A stretch of 64,000 bases of DNA from Mesocentrotus franciscanus (taxonomy: Eukaryota; Echinodermata; Echinoidea; Camarodonta; Strongylocentrotidae). This document shows, piece by piece, positions 40,801 through 45,719 of this stretch. A program made the position numbers and the translations under genes. The notes beneath the pieces were generated by a model, which ran no database searches, was not told where the DNA came from, and worked only from the letters and a program-made list of their open reading frames with translations. The stretch is taken from the NCBI GenBank assembly GCA_037976565.1, contig CP137671.1, positions 15,826,556-15,890,555 on the forward strand, in the 5' to 3' direction. Every line of letters starts with the position of its first letter. Within the stretch, counting starts at the first letter, position 1.

Positions 40801-43800
40801 GGCTTGGTAGTGCAATTCCTGCAAGGACTGGGAGGAGATCTGTGGGTGTAGGGCGGAGACATCCAGTGATGAGCCGCATGGTGTCATTAAGTGCACAGTC
40901 CAGCTTTCTGGTGTGGGTACTCCTGCACCATGCTTGTGCAGCATATTCAGCAGCGCTGAAAACCAGGGCTAGTGCTCCTGTGCGAATTAGGGTGGATGTT
41001 GATGCACCCCATATGATGTGCCAGCAAAGCGGCGCAACAAGTTGTTCCGTGCTGAGACTTCCGCACGTAGGGCTTCGAGGTGCTGTTAGTAGGTCAGCTG
41101 TCTGTCCAGTTTCACTCCAAGATATGTTGGGTGAGGGTTGTTTGGTAGTGGTGTCCCGTTATGAACAACCGTCAGCTGTCGATTTTCTTCTTTGGTGTTG
41201 AAATGAAAGGCAGTTGCAGTAGTTTTGGCAACGCTCAGCTTGAGTCTCCACATCTTAAGGTAGTCTGCAATGAGCTCCATGTCAGCAATAAGCACAGTCT
41301 CTACTTTGCTCCAGTTCCTATCTGTATACAGCAATGCCAGATCATCGGCATAGCCATACTGTCGTGAAGCTGTGTAAGGTACGTCACTTATGTAGCTTTG
41401 AAGAGCATGGAAGACAGAACTGAGCCCTGAGGCACCCCATCCGTAGGCGACGCAGTCGGCTAGTTTGTCCATCGTTAGTCTTGGTTATGAAACTGCGGTT
41501 CGCAAGGATTGTTGCAAGAATTAACCGCACTAGGTGACGGTTAGGGATGGTACGGAGAAGCTTTAGTATCAAGCCATGATGCCACACTGTGTCATAAGCC
41601 ATAAGGATTACTACTGACGACAGACTCCACAAAATATCACTTTCATTCGGATACGATGTTCTCTACCCTATTTCCCAACCTCTCTCTTTCTCCCCCTCTC
41701 TCTCCCTCCCTCCCTCCCTTTCATTCATTTTTTCTGTTTACTATGTCGTTCTATCTACTTCTACCTATTCGTATACCTCAATATACAACCCTTCTCTCTC
41801 TCTCTCTCTGTATATTTTCTGTTTTTGACATCTTGTTTAGTCTCCCTCATCTCCTCCTCCATCTTCCCATCTTTCTCTTTATCTCTCCCTTCCTCCCGCT
41901 CTCTCCCTCTCCCTCCCCTCTCTTTCTCCCTTCATCCCTCCCTTTCTCTCATTATTTCTGTCTACTAGGTCGTTCTATCTACTTCTATCTATTCGTATAC
42001 CTCAATATACAACCCTTCTCTCCCTCTTTCTCTCTATCTATCTTTCTCTCTGTATATTTTCTATTCCTCGATATCTCGTGTAGTCTCCCCCATCTCTTTC
42101 TCCATCTGTCCACCTCTCTCTTTCTCTCTCTGCCTTTCTCTTCTTTACTCTCCACATCATTCCAATATTTTGGAGGAAAGTGAAAGTAGGGCAGCTCCTT
42201 CTCCACTGGGAGCAGAGAATAAACCTCTATATAATCGTGATAGAATGGCTTTACGAAGAGTTGAATTACTCAGACACCTGCCTCCGAAGCCAAAATTGTT
42301 CCCAGAATGTTCCCCTTCCTTTCTTCAACGAATCTTGGTTTTTTTTTTGTCACCAAAAGATAGACGCCGATTTGAACCAAATGACGATTTTAGTTTTTGT
42401 TTTAATCATAAACCAACCAACCAACTAAAAACAAAATCAAACCCAAACAAGTTCTTCGTATCCTAGTTTTCTTTTTAAAGCTATCTAGGGACAGGCAATG
42501 TAATATTAATTTCCAATCAAAATTATTCTCTAAAGATGCCCATAAGTCGAGACAATACTTCAAATCGAGATATTTAAAGGGAAAGTCCGCCGTGATTTCA
42601 AGTTGGTCTTTATAATGAAAGCAGAAAAGGGAGAGGGAAAACAAATAGTGAAATTTTGAGCAATATATCCGAATGAAAATAGGAAATTTATGAATTTTTG
42701 AAGTTGCATCAGTGAAACACAAATTGGCAACACTGTTACGTATAATGCTAAATATATTACTCATTGCGGATGTAGTATCGAAAATAATATCGCTAGTGAT
42801 ATTCGTTTGTCTCGCAATGTATGGTCAATAAGGGATCTAAAAGATCACGACGTTTCGTGCGCCGCTGCAACACTTCGTCAGGTGATAAAATCTAATGTAA
42901 ACAAGCGTCTTTTTACACTCTACGCGAGGACCGGCGGTCAGTTAATTCGATCAATAATGGAACAATAACGAATATCACTAGCGATATTATTTTCGATACT
43001 GTTACGTATCTTGCGAGCTCTACAATTTGCTCTGTAGGCCTACAGTAAATTTCATAAACTTTTATTTCTTAGTTATTGATGACGGAATAGATTTGTTTCA
43101 TACATGGGTTGTATAACAACATATTCGCAATATTTATGATAATTATAATGTATGATTGGAAATTTTCTTACGGGAGGATATAGATTTTTGAAGTTTTGTT
43201 TCAGTACAGGGCAAATGGAAGGGTAATCCGCTCGCAAGATACGTCACAGAGTTGCAAACTTGATTCTCTCATTTTCGGCTTCTATCAACACGAACTTAAT
43301 ATCAGGGTGGACTTACCCTTTAAATGATACTGTATCCGAAACAATGATCAATAGTGACTGACTCATTTAACATGTACTTCAAGAGGAGTACTCACAATGT
43401 ATTGAGATTAGGCAGATTAGCAAACACACCATCTTCGATTAAATCACTCCTCAGGCCGTTATTCTGGATATGTCTGATCAAAGATGTTAGGAACAAGAAT
43501 TATAAAAAATAGTTTCACTTTACATTGAAGAATATAAGATTAAGTAAGACTGTTTTTTCCTGAAATCGTTAGCTTGCTCTCATGGCCAAGACGTTGGCGT
43601 TTTAAGCCAGGTTCGAGTCCCGATGCCAGTCTTTTTTCTGCGTTAAGATAGTTTCGTTTTCCTCGAAAGATTCGACAGGGCCGGTAAAGAAAATTATGAA
43701 ATGACACTACATTTTTCCCTCGTTAAATAATTATTAACTGATCATAATTCGTATGTTGAGAGCCAAAAGTCTGTCTTAAAGCATATGAGTTGACGAACTT

Positions 43801-45169
43801 GACGCCCTTCTCGTTCTTCACAGACCATAGCCTCTAAGTTCCCTTCAGAATTTCCGTTTTTCTTTTAATCTTCTTCAGTTATTTAGAAGTACATACCAAC
43901 ATGTTGTTGGTGTATCTTCGTACTTTTCAGTTAAAAGATATTATTCTTTATCAGTGTAAATTAACGTATTAGTTAGGCCTGATATCAGTCAGAATTTTAA
44001 ACTTTGAAAAAAAATTATAACAATGTTTTGAAATAATGCTCCTGCCTACAATAATGTATACGTTAATATAATTCATAACTGTACTAGTAATAGTATTATA
44101 ACTGAATTCTGTTATGATATAAATTAAAACAATATGGCACTCAAACTCAAACAAAGTAATACTAATGGGCTAAAAGGAATACTCACAATGTATCCAATGA
44201 CGATAAACTTTCTAATGAAGTGGATGACAGCGCTGTTATTGAGTTTTCATTGAGAGATCTTGATGGAGAAGGAAAAAACGGAAAAACCCACAGAGAATGA
44301 GAGATTTTATGAGAAAAAAATTAGCGCCATTTATCATTTTCTAATCGTGTTCATCATTTCAAATGTGTTGCCATAATGCTCAAATATATAAAATTAATGG
44401 TTCTATATTTATAATTCGACAACTAGCAAGATATGTTTTTTTTTAATATATATATTGCCGAATGGTAATGTAATTTTGACGGCTTGGTTGCATGGGGATG
44501 GTCAAGGAACGGAACTTCTTACGGTCATGGAAAGATCAAAATAATAACTTACTAAATATTAACATTTTTATATCACCCGGCATCTCGCTTATACATGTTG
44601 GTGGGGTTTCGAAAGAGACTGAGGGCAGTGTTTACAAAAAATCTTGATCTTCGACGAGATATGATTTTCCTTTTCTAACTGTGAGGTACATCTATAAGAC
44701 TATATTATAGGACTACTGAGAGAGTGAGAGCAGATAATGATCACTAGCTAGCTTTTGTATCGTTGCATGTACCGCGCTATATATGCTCGATCGCCAACAA
44801 TTCTATTTTGGCAACAAACAAAAAACAAAAAATTACAATACAATACAATACAATATCCCGTCCTTCCTTAATATGTTATAAGTATGCTGGATAAACTTAC
44901 AAAAATACAGTTTCTGCAGGCAGCCCAATTGGTACCCCAGTCAGCGATTTTTTCGAACACTGTACGATCCAACCCGAGTTAGACTCGTAGCAGGAACAAA
45001 AATCACTTCCTGTAGGAGTTGTGCCATCTTGAGCAAAGGAACATGCGGACTGGGCCAGGACCGTCGGTAGAACCAGGACCAAGTCCAGAATAAGTCCCAG
45101 ACCTAGGGCGATTGTTGGTTGCATGTTTGTTTCTTGTTGGTGTTGAATGATGTTGTCAAACGCGTGCAC
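8647..45169 (-). CDS. Adhesion G-protein-coupled receptor gene (LRR-HormR-GAIN-GPS-7TM), whole locus
   Basis: This is a multi-exon minus-strand gene assembled by eye from 18 exons whose phases all agree. Joined exons, transcription order: 45124-44901 (or from 45169), 44258-44187, 43473-43396, 35024-34947, 28576-28505, 26974-26811, 23082-22917, 22160-22057, 21559-21328, 20672-20510, 19682-19536, 19255-19076, 18598-18553, 17200-17097, 16644-16517, then 10951-10607 or its duplicate 14074-13730, 9874-9471 and 8733-8647. The product is a signal peptide, LRR N-cap, four LRRs, LRR C-cap, HormR, GAIN, GPS (HLTNFA with C..FWD upstream) and seven TM helices, about 930 aa before the missing C-terminal exon(s). 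Such receptors self-cleave at the GPS between L and T and sit in the plasma membrane with a large adhesive ectodomain. The LRR plus HormR layout recalls ADGRA, but the GPS looks canonical and cleavable. It may be a lineage-specific receptor, so no symbol is given. Confidence 0.9.
9471..9874 (-). CDS. aGPCR TM5-TM7 exon
   Basis: This 404-bp exon starts with the conserved second-extracellular-loop FCWL (F formed across the junction). It continues IPFYASFIAPSLAVILFNC (TM5), LRASLSITVLLGLTWGLGIF (TM6, with the family B2 LLGLTWGLG motif) and FNSFQGFSIFVFHCLL (TM7, with the typical NSFQGFSIFVFHC). It ends LEEMTKSSS with donor GTAATT, phase 1. Confidence 0.93.
10607..10951 (-). CDS. aGPCR TM2-TM4 exon
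   Basis: This 345-bp phase 2-2 exon reads RQLRSDRRTRLLLNLVVALT, then FMNVLFLTDAVLIEFGQPGE, VACKLLGALLHYGLLTSIAW, MAMEAWNMYLDLVKVF and on. It holds the first intracellular loop, TM2, TM3 with its disulfide cysteine (ACKLL) and conserved W, and TM4 (LIGWGLPAVIVCIVL). The GC content is much higher than the surrounding intron, and the exon has long open antisense frames that are shadows. Confidence 0.92.
12245..12422 (-). mobile_element. SINE with 7SL-like head and tRNA-type B box
   Basis: On the minus strand it starts GGCGTTGTGGCGTGCGCCTG and continues TAATCCAGCTAAC. Then comes a B-box-like GGTTCGAAAC, a short body and a (CA)n tail. The head resembles the Alu domain of 7SL RNA. It sits inside a short element with inverted ends CCTGTTTCATAAAACTCAT and its complement (about 12214-12534). 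A second copy lies in the duplicated unit at about 15370-15548. Confidence 0.7.
12847..12997 (-). pseudogene. Truncated duplicate of the TM5-7 exon
   Basis: This copy starts with a proper acceptor (ATGCAG|C at 12997). It encodes CWLKVGGIPFYASFIAPSLA and TM5 up to SLRRRS. The duplication then ends, and the frame reads DYIMIV and stops near 12847. TM6, TM7 and the donor are absent. If spliced from the 13730-14074 exon it would give a receptor cut off after TM5. Confidence 0.8.
13730..14074 (-). CDS. aGPCR TM2-TM4 exon, duplicate copy (5' of the pair)
   Basis: This 345-bp exon appears identical to the copy at 10607-10951. It begins RQLRSDRRTRLLLNLVVALT and ends DLDHYGFFNE. It has the same acceptor and donor (GTGAGT) and phase 2-2, so it could splice to the copy at 10951 or directly to 9874. 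In transcription order it is the first copy met after TM1. It belongs to a 3.12-kb tandem duplication that may be an assembly artefact. Confidence 0.75.
15370..15548 (-). mobile_element. SINE with 7SL-like head (duplicated copy)
   Basis: This is the same element as at 12245-12422, carried along by the 3.12-kb tandem duplication rather than a separate insertion. Confidence 0.7.
16130..16484. mobile_element. Partial TTAA-type MITE
   Basis: It contains AAATTGGCAACACTGTGACA, the inverted partner CACATAGTTGCCAATTTGTG, and the right end ATATCAGGGTGAACTTCCCTT. The left terminus is missing. It lies just downstream of the TM1 exon in the receptor intron and includes a T-run at about 16382-16403. Confidence 0.7.
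16517..16644 (-). CDS. aGPCR exon 15: TM1
   Basis: It reads DIYGTMTTYNGDHMMALSII, then TFAGCTLSILGLIITFFSYI and MIR. The central hydrophobic stretch is TM1 of family B2 receptors, ending at the first intracellular loop. The donor is AG|GTACGT, phase 2. An intron of about 2.4 kb separates it from the nearer TM2-4 exon copy. Confidence 0.9.
16690..16862. repeat. (GA)n microsatellite
   Basis: Purine-only GAGAGA runs with GGG and AAAG interruptions lie in the intron upstream of the TM1 exon (in transcription sense). Confidence 0.95.
17097..17200 (-). CDS. aGPCR exon 14: GPS cleavage motif
   Basis: It reads ASKGSWSTEGCIASVTAEGS then TQCECDHLTNFAILL. The W...GC...C.C.HLTNFA pattern is the canonical GPS with autoproteolysis between L and T. 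FAILL forms the start of the tethered (Stachel) peptide. All catalytic positions (H, L, T) are present. Confidence 0.92.
17396..18218. mobile_element. hAT-like element (823 bp) with 8-bp TSD and nested insertion
   Basis: The termini are CAGGGGTGGCCAACC and GGTTGGTCACCCATG. The TSD is GTCTATTG at 17388-17395 and 18219-18226, exact. Subterminal GCGGGCCG motifs occur at both ends. No transposase frame is visible. It carries a second element at 17554-17903 and lies in the GPS-region intron of the receptor gene. Confidence 0.88.
17554..17903. mobile_element. Nested short element of the GGCGGATC family
   Basis: The ends CAGGGGCGGATCTAGC and GTAGATCCGCCACTG are inverted and match the short hAT-like family. 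It interrupts the 17396-18218 element, so it is younger. The flanks (TGTATATT and ATATTTAC) are not a clean 8-bp duplication. Confidence 0.7.
18553..18598 (-). CDS. aGPCR exon 13: start of GPS motif
   Basis: This 46-bp exon reads RADKPSCVFWDFAAA. C.FWD is the first conserved half of the GPCR proteolysis site. The donor GTAAGT leaves phase 1, which joins exactly to the next exon. Confidence 0.88.
19076..19255 (-). CDS. aGPCR exon 12: GAIN subdomain B
   Basis: This 180-bp phase 0-0 exon reads VITEATQNGTAPTLPTTSTG, then VDVIERDTLNSLVISASLGD and on to RTSFIHQRPE. The NSLVISASLGD strand is the conserved stretch before the GPS motif. The donor is GTAAAG. Confidence 0.85.
19536..19682 (-). CDS. aGPCR exon 11: GAIN subdomain B
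   Basis: This 147-bp phase 0-0 exon reads PQLWFNNTNPESTAEAQASL, then ELPGSLFETHRGEIDRVQFV and LYKDVIFFE. The SLELPGSLF and VQFVLYKD strands match the usual GAIN-B text (I.LP..L, V.FV.Y....F). Confidence 0.87.
19918..20253. mobile_element. Short non-autonomous hAT-like element with 8-bp TSD
   Basis: The termini are CAGGGGCGGATCCAGCC and CTGGATCCGCCACTG. The TSD is GCTGATGG at 19910-19917 and 20254-20261, exact. It contains two internal copies of a CACCCGAAAAATTT segment. It lies in the intron between GAIN exons 10 and 11 of the receptor. Confidence 0.9.
20510..20672 (-). CDS. aGPCR exon 10: GAIN domain
   Basis: It reads RVLHLIDEFALHVDFEGDMF, then EAFSERIDVVVVKINTEM and on to VVDGNGTST. The amphipathic helix followed by the beta-strand pair VVVVKI is typical at the junction of GAIN A and B. 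Phases are 2 in and 0 out. Confidence 0.83.
21030..21245. repeat. AAT/GAT-rich simple repeat
   Basis: ATAATAATAAT and GATGATAATAAT runs, ending in AAGAAGAAGAAGAA, lie in the intron between two GAIN exons. Confidence 0.9.
21328..21559 (-). CDS. aGPCR exon 9: GAIN subdomain A
   Basis: This 232-bp exon reads DNAQTVSKNLITVTSSPTEL, then NEIDVSLAVDVLENLARIIN and so on to QQDAEIATR. It is the all-helical GAIN-A region, with the characteristic VSLAVDVLENLARI segment. It is flanked by TTTTCTAG and GTAATA. Confidence 0.85.
22057..22160 (-). CDS. aGPCR exon 8: HormR second part and start of GAIN
   Basis: It reads CRMNRADVTWDDPNTSSCAT then PSQVLQILSEVSITVG. The C at the junction, W and DDPNTSSC complete the HormR disulfide pattern. 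The helix-like tail begins GAIN subdomain A. Phases 2 and 1 match the neighbouring exons. Confidence 0.85.
22450..22880 (-). repeat. LINE-like 3' end, minus orientation
   Basis: It starts with GTTCAAGTTCAAGTTCAAGT, followed by TTTATTTATC. Read on the minus strand this is an AAATAAAACTTGAAC-type short-repeat tail. The body is AT-rich, with no frame. Confidence 0.4.
22917..23082 (-). CDS. aGPCR exon 7: HormR (HRM) domain, first part
   Basis: It reads SRSSTTTRTPHCPEETTSDE, then HGTITWLRTPGTEQAEVECP and YGSNNQQPATATRF. This matches the HormR pattern of a leading C, a central W, G..A...CP, and a C completed by the next exon. The acceptor is CATTTCAG and the donor GTGAGT, phase 1 in and phase 2 out. 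Confidence 0.85.
23083..24909 (-). pseudogene. Ser/Thr-rich mucin-like reading region in the LRRCT-HormR intron
   Basis: On the minus strand the frames read almost entirely T, S, P and I. One run, opening MAYIIDMITTSFSTLETTTA, spans 24909-24643. Another covers 24255 down to about 23090 (STFESVEMTSESVSTP and on). The frames are separated by a 145-bp tandem repeat that shifts phase, and by stops near 24643 and 24256. The last frame hits a stop just inside the HormR exon. Such O-glycosylated stalks are common in adhesion GPCR ectodomains. Here it could be an optional exon, an exon broken by assembly error, or a decayed one. No clean acceptor or donor was found. Confidence 0.5.
24255..24650. repeat. 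145-bp tandem repeat inside the mucin-like region
   Basis: The segment CCCCAGTGGTTGGGG recurs at 24329, 24474 and 24619, exactly 145 bp apart, with similar sequence between the copies. The unit is not a multiple of three, so each copy shifts the reading frame by one. Confidence 0.8.
25465..25933. mobile_element. Foldback element, GTGTTTCACAAAG family
   Basis: The arms start GGGGAGTGTTTCACAAAGAC and end in the complement (AAAACAACCCC). Long matching inner arms include ACTGGTTGCTCTCACCATT and its inverse. Transcribed, it would form a hairpin of nearly 200 bp per arm. It lies in a receptor intron. Confidence 0.8.
26030..26830 (+). repeat. Tandem repeat built from the LRRCT exon end and its splice donor (~128-bp unit)
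   Basis: The real 5' splice site of the LRRCT exon (complement TCTTAC at 26805) recurs at 26679, 26551 and 26421, at spacings of 126, 128 and 130 bp. More diverged relatives lie near 26150 and 26034. Each unit also carries the exon-like text GGCAGAATCCAGCCCTGGTG (plus strand) and a GATACGCCACTAATAT segment that looks like a transposon end. The array lies in the intron directly after the exon. Confidence 0.75.
26811..26974 (-). CDS. aGPCR exon 6: LRR C-terminal cap
   Basis: This exon begins LDLTSNAFICNCDLSWFRNW and continues with NWLLNTG, a later C (ATCSSPLQ) and C (GFCPPS). That is the four-cysteine LRRCT signature CxC...C...C with a conserved W. The donor is A|GTAAGA (phase 1). It is phase-compatible with the HormR exon at 23082, giving PPS-SRSSTTT, so the Ser/Thr-rich stretch between them is not needed to keep frame. 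Degenerate tandem copies of the 3' end of this exon follow it. Confidence 0.87.
28278..28401. mobile_element. 124-bp palindromic MITE with TA target site
   Basis: The ends CACAGAGAAAACGCTGTTT and AAACAGCGTTTTTACTGTG are inverted, flanked by TA on each side. A further inner inversion (TTGTTTACAATATGAACTG) makes almost the whole element a hairpin. The TA duplication suggests a Tc1/mariner-type origin. Confidence 0.8.
28505..28576 (-). CDS. aGPCR exon 5: leucine-rich repeat
   Basis: This 72-bp phase 2-2 exon reads IHLTNNSINTIDSSAAEIF then DRLDTL. It is flanked by TTTCAG and GTAAGT. It is the last LRR before the C-terminal cap. Confidence 0.85.
28960..29248. mobile_element. Foldback element, GTGTTTCACAAAG family, with TSD
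   Basis: The ends GGGGGTGTTTCACAAAGAC and GTCTTTGTGAAACACCCCC are exact complements. They are flanked by AGTTCA on both sides (28954-28959 and 29249-29254). Inner sequence matches the copies at 25465 and 61020. Confidence 0.85.
29230..31520. repeat. LINE 3'-end-like debris and AT-rich intron
   Basis: AT-rich sequence contains several LINE-like tails: AAACTGAAGAACGAATAAAC (about 30410-30430), and CAATAAATCAATCATCAATT (about 31497-31515) preceded by CAAGCTTCATGCTTGCACTG. A short frame near 30028-30110 (SVDTFKSHQKLLTIPICPQN) resembles the C-terminus of a CR1-type RT. No gene exon is recognised. Confidence 0.45.
31690..33135 (+). pseudogene. CR1/L2-like LINE fragment with reverse transcriptase remnants
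   Basis: Across several frames the plus strand reads KAFDTIDHN, then GSILGPLLF, FADDTNIL, KWFNSNKLSINVAKN and FLGVVIDEDLSW. It continues as the open frame 32396-32803 (PSKLDKLLKLQKRVVKCCTL and on), the RT thumb region. The FADD core and NKLSINV segment are usual for CR1/L2-type LINEs. Frameshifts and stops make it dead. The 3' end is GAATGAATAAATCTTGAATC. It is 5'-truncated, as most LINE copies are. Confidence 0.8.
33651..33962. mobile_element. Foldback element, diverged subfamily
   Basis: It starts GGGGGGTGTTTCACAAAGAT and ends CTTGTGAAACACCCCCC, with CCTAAGTCGAACTTGACTC next to the left arm. The interior is AT-rich and differs from the other copies. No clear target duplication is seen. Confidence 0.75.
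34545..34645. repeat. (GAT)n microsatellite
   Basis: GATGATGATGAGGATGATGA-type runs close to LRR exon 4 of the receptor. Confidence 0.9.
34947..35024 (-). CDS. aGPCR exon 4: leucine-rich repeat
   Basis: This 78-bp phase 2-2 exon has acceptor TTTTTCAG and donor GTAAGT. It reads LDLSNNRIALSSTMIRHL then LPLTGLRTM, a classical LxLxxNxI repeat. It lies about 8.4 kb from exon 3, and the intron between them is full of transposons. Confidence 0.87.
35090..35402 (+). repeat. LINE 3' tail
   Basis: It ends GGAATAAATAAACATCAAAT followed by short CAAAT repeats, and has the CACTTCAAGCTTACGCTTGA motif also seen near 31316 in similar form. This is typical of a truncated CR1/L2-like copy. Confidence 0.5.
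36530..38081. mobile_element. hAT-like element (1.55 kb) with 8-bp TSD
   Basis: It starts CAGGGAAGGCGATCCCGG and ends AATCGCCGCCCCTG. The TSD GCTCTATA is exact at 36522-36529 and 38082-38089. The block beginning GGCTCTGGAGGGCCC occurs twice inside (from about 36641 and 37858), flanking a unique interior of about 1 kb. Each block contains an inverted pair around AAATCTGTATTTCGTTGGT. No coding capacity is visible. Confidence 0.85.
36843..39752. repeat. Segmental direct repeat of about 1.3-1.5 kb
   Basis: Sequence from AATTAAACAATAGAATGTCC at about 36843 recurs from 38477 (offset about 1633) and stays near-identical to about 37912/39545. A second shared block, starting TGGTATAATGGTTCATTCA or its close variant, lies at about 38178-38375 and 39547-39752. 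The second unit lacks the equivalent of 37913-38177. Confidence 0.9.
38178..38375 (+). repeat. Repeat with tRNA-like A and B boxes
   Basis: It contains TGGTATAATGGTTC (A-box like) and GGCTCGAATCC (B-box like), about 20 bp apart, then CAACCCAGGCGTAAAAGGGT and a GCGCGAAATATTTGGCCGC segment. The box spacing is too short for a tRNA. It looks like part of a tRNA-derived SINE. A second copy is at 39547-39752. Confidence 0.5.
39753..39937 (+). mobile_element. SINE with 7SL-like head, third copy
   Basis: It reads AGGCGTTGTGACGTGCGCCT, then GTAATCCAGCTAACAGTGG and GGTTCGAAACTGAGTCACG, and ends in ACACACACA. It is inserted in the second unit of a segmental repeat. The first unit (38362-38378) preserves the empty site, CCATTATTATT uninterrupted. 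Confidence 0.75.
40080..40395. repeat. Degenerate CAACTGGT repeat tract
   Basis: More than twenty copies of CAACTGG or CCAGTTGA, often as CAACTGGTAAAT, occur in 300 bp in both orientations, because CAGTTG and CAACTG are complements. It looks like a decayed short tandem repeat. Confidence 0.85.
40640..41632 (-). pseudogene. Non-LTR reverse transcriptase pseudogene (Jockey-like)
   Basis: On the minus strand: AYDTVWHHGLILKLLRTIPN, then YGYADDLALLYTDRNW (the YADD catalytic box), LKMWRLKLSVAKT, YLGVKLDRQLTY, then EYAAQAWCRSTHTRKLD and LNDTMRLITGCLRPTPTDLL. These follow the order of RT palm and thumb motifs in Jockey/I-type LINEs. At least two frameshifts break it, and both the 5' endonuclease and the 3' end are missing. 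Confidence 0.82.
41660..42170. repeat. Polypyrimidine tract with a ~230-bp duplication
   Basis: CT-rich sequence in which GTCGTTCTATCTACTTCTAC ... ATTCGTATACCTCAATATAC occurs at 41744 and again, almost unchanged, at 41970. Its long open frame is a by-product of the CT composition. Confidence 0.85.
42744..42997 (-). mobile_element. Nested Penelope-like fragment with 12-bp TSD
   Basis: This 254-bp insert lies in the TTAA element and is flanked by the exact 12-bp repeat ACTGTTACGTAT (42732-42743 and 42998-43009). It has an inverted pair AATAATATCGCTAGTGATAT near both ends and, on the minus strand, a hammerhead-type motif at about 42842-42888. Hammerhead motifs in short repeats are known from Penelope-like retroelements. 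A Penelope origin is inferred from that and the long target duplication. No coding sequence is present. Confidence 0.6.
42842..42888 (-). ncRNA. Hammerhead ribozyme-like motif
   Basis: Minus-strand order: ATCAC (stem I), CTGACGA (CUGANGA core), a short GTG/CAC stem II with a GC-rich loop, GAAA, then the minimal ACGT stem III giving GAAACGTC, and GTGAT (stem I partner). The cleavage triplet would be GTC. All invariant core positions of the hammerhead are present and stem I pairs over 5 bp. Stem III is only the palindrome ACGT, as in the dimer-forming hammerheads of Penelope-like elements and retrozymes. Activity is inferred, not shown. Confidence 0.65.
43396..43473 (-). CDS. aGPCR exon 3: leucine-rich repeat
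   Basis: This 78-bp phase 2-2 exon reads LHIQNNGLRSDLIEDGVF then ANLPNLNTL, one LRR with the N at the conserved turn position. The donor is GTGAGT. Confidence 0.85.
44187..44258 (-). CDS. aGPCR exon 2: leucine-rich repeat
   Basis: This 72-bp exon is bounded by an AG acceptor and GTGAGT donor, with phase 2 at both ends. It reads LSLNENSITALSSTSLESL and on to LDTL, a complete 24-residue LRR unit. The symmetrical phase-2, one-repeat-per-exon layout is typical of animal LRR receptors. Confidence 0.85.
44901..45169 (-). CDS. aGPCR exon 1: signal peptide and LRR N-terminal cap
   Basis: The reading frame opens with ATG at 45169. A second in-frame ATG at 45124 begins MQPTIALGLGLILDLVLVL, a better signal peptide start with a hydrophobic core and likely cleavage after VLAQS. 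The cysteine pattern CSF...FCSC...VQC followed by SLTGVPIGLP is the usual LRRNT flank. The exon ends TT|GTAAGT at 44901 (phase 2), which joins to the next LRR exon as a leucine codon. Confidence 0.85.
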
Positions 45170-45660
45170 GCTGAGGAAAGACTACTTCAAAGCCTGCGTG
45201 GTATTTTTTATGACTTGAGGGTTATCAACCTCGCTGGACCGTAGGTCTAAAACCAATATGGCACTTCTCCTTTCAAACTCGCTCGGCAATGTTGAGTATA
45301 ATTATCCTTTTCCGCTAGATCGAGTGCCTAATATTGCACGAATGTTATGATCGTAAGAGCAAAGAAACCTTAGATACTTTCTAAACCTATTTTAATCCCT
45401 GATTCCACGTACAGATAACATTGTGTTTCCCGTCTGGTTTGCAGTTTCATCATGCTGTTAATTTCCGGGTGCATTTACCTGAAGAGATGAACAAGCAGAT
45501 TTTAATTTTGAAGAAAAAGAAAATGTTAGTGAGAATTATTGCACAGACAATGGAATCAGGGAATCGATCGCTAGACCTTTTTCAGTGGGGGCCGGCCGGG
45601 GGGGGTGTAAAGGCCACCGATTACCGACAAAACTAGCCACCAATTACCGACAAATATTTT
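45169..45660. other. Upstream region of the receptor gene
   Basis: This is the region directly 5' of the receptor's first coding exon. No convincing TATA or CCAAT box is seen. The ORF at 45421-45636 (plus) shows no recognisable domain. Confidence 0.3.
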
Positions 45661-45719
45661 AATGCTAATGTCCTAATGTCAAAGCGCGCTCCCTATAGGG
45701 GGTGGGTGCATGGAGGGGC

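Larger units (their letters stand above)
42578..43319. mobile_element. TTAA-flanked MITE (742 bp including a nested insert)
   Basis: The ends AGGGAAAGTCCGCC and GGTGGACTTACCCT are inverted and flanked by TTAA at 42574-42577 and 43320-43323. The interior shares AATTGGCAACACTGT...CTTGCGAGCTC with copies at 60430-60986, 48050-49300 and 16130-16484. A TTAA target duplication is characteristic of piggyBac or Kolobok elements. Confidence 0.85.

Noticed and set aside
41656..42183. 175-aa Ser/Pro/Leu-rich frame
   Set aside because: It arises from a CT-rich tract with an internal duplication; no domain or splice signals.
43565..43630. tRNA gene (ATGGCCAAGACG ... GGTTCGAGTCCC followed by T-run)
   Set aside because: A- and B-box-like motifs are present, but the acceptor and T stems do not pair and there is no variable arm; at best a tRNA-derived remnant.
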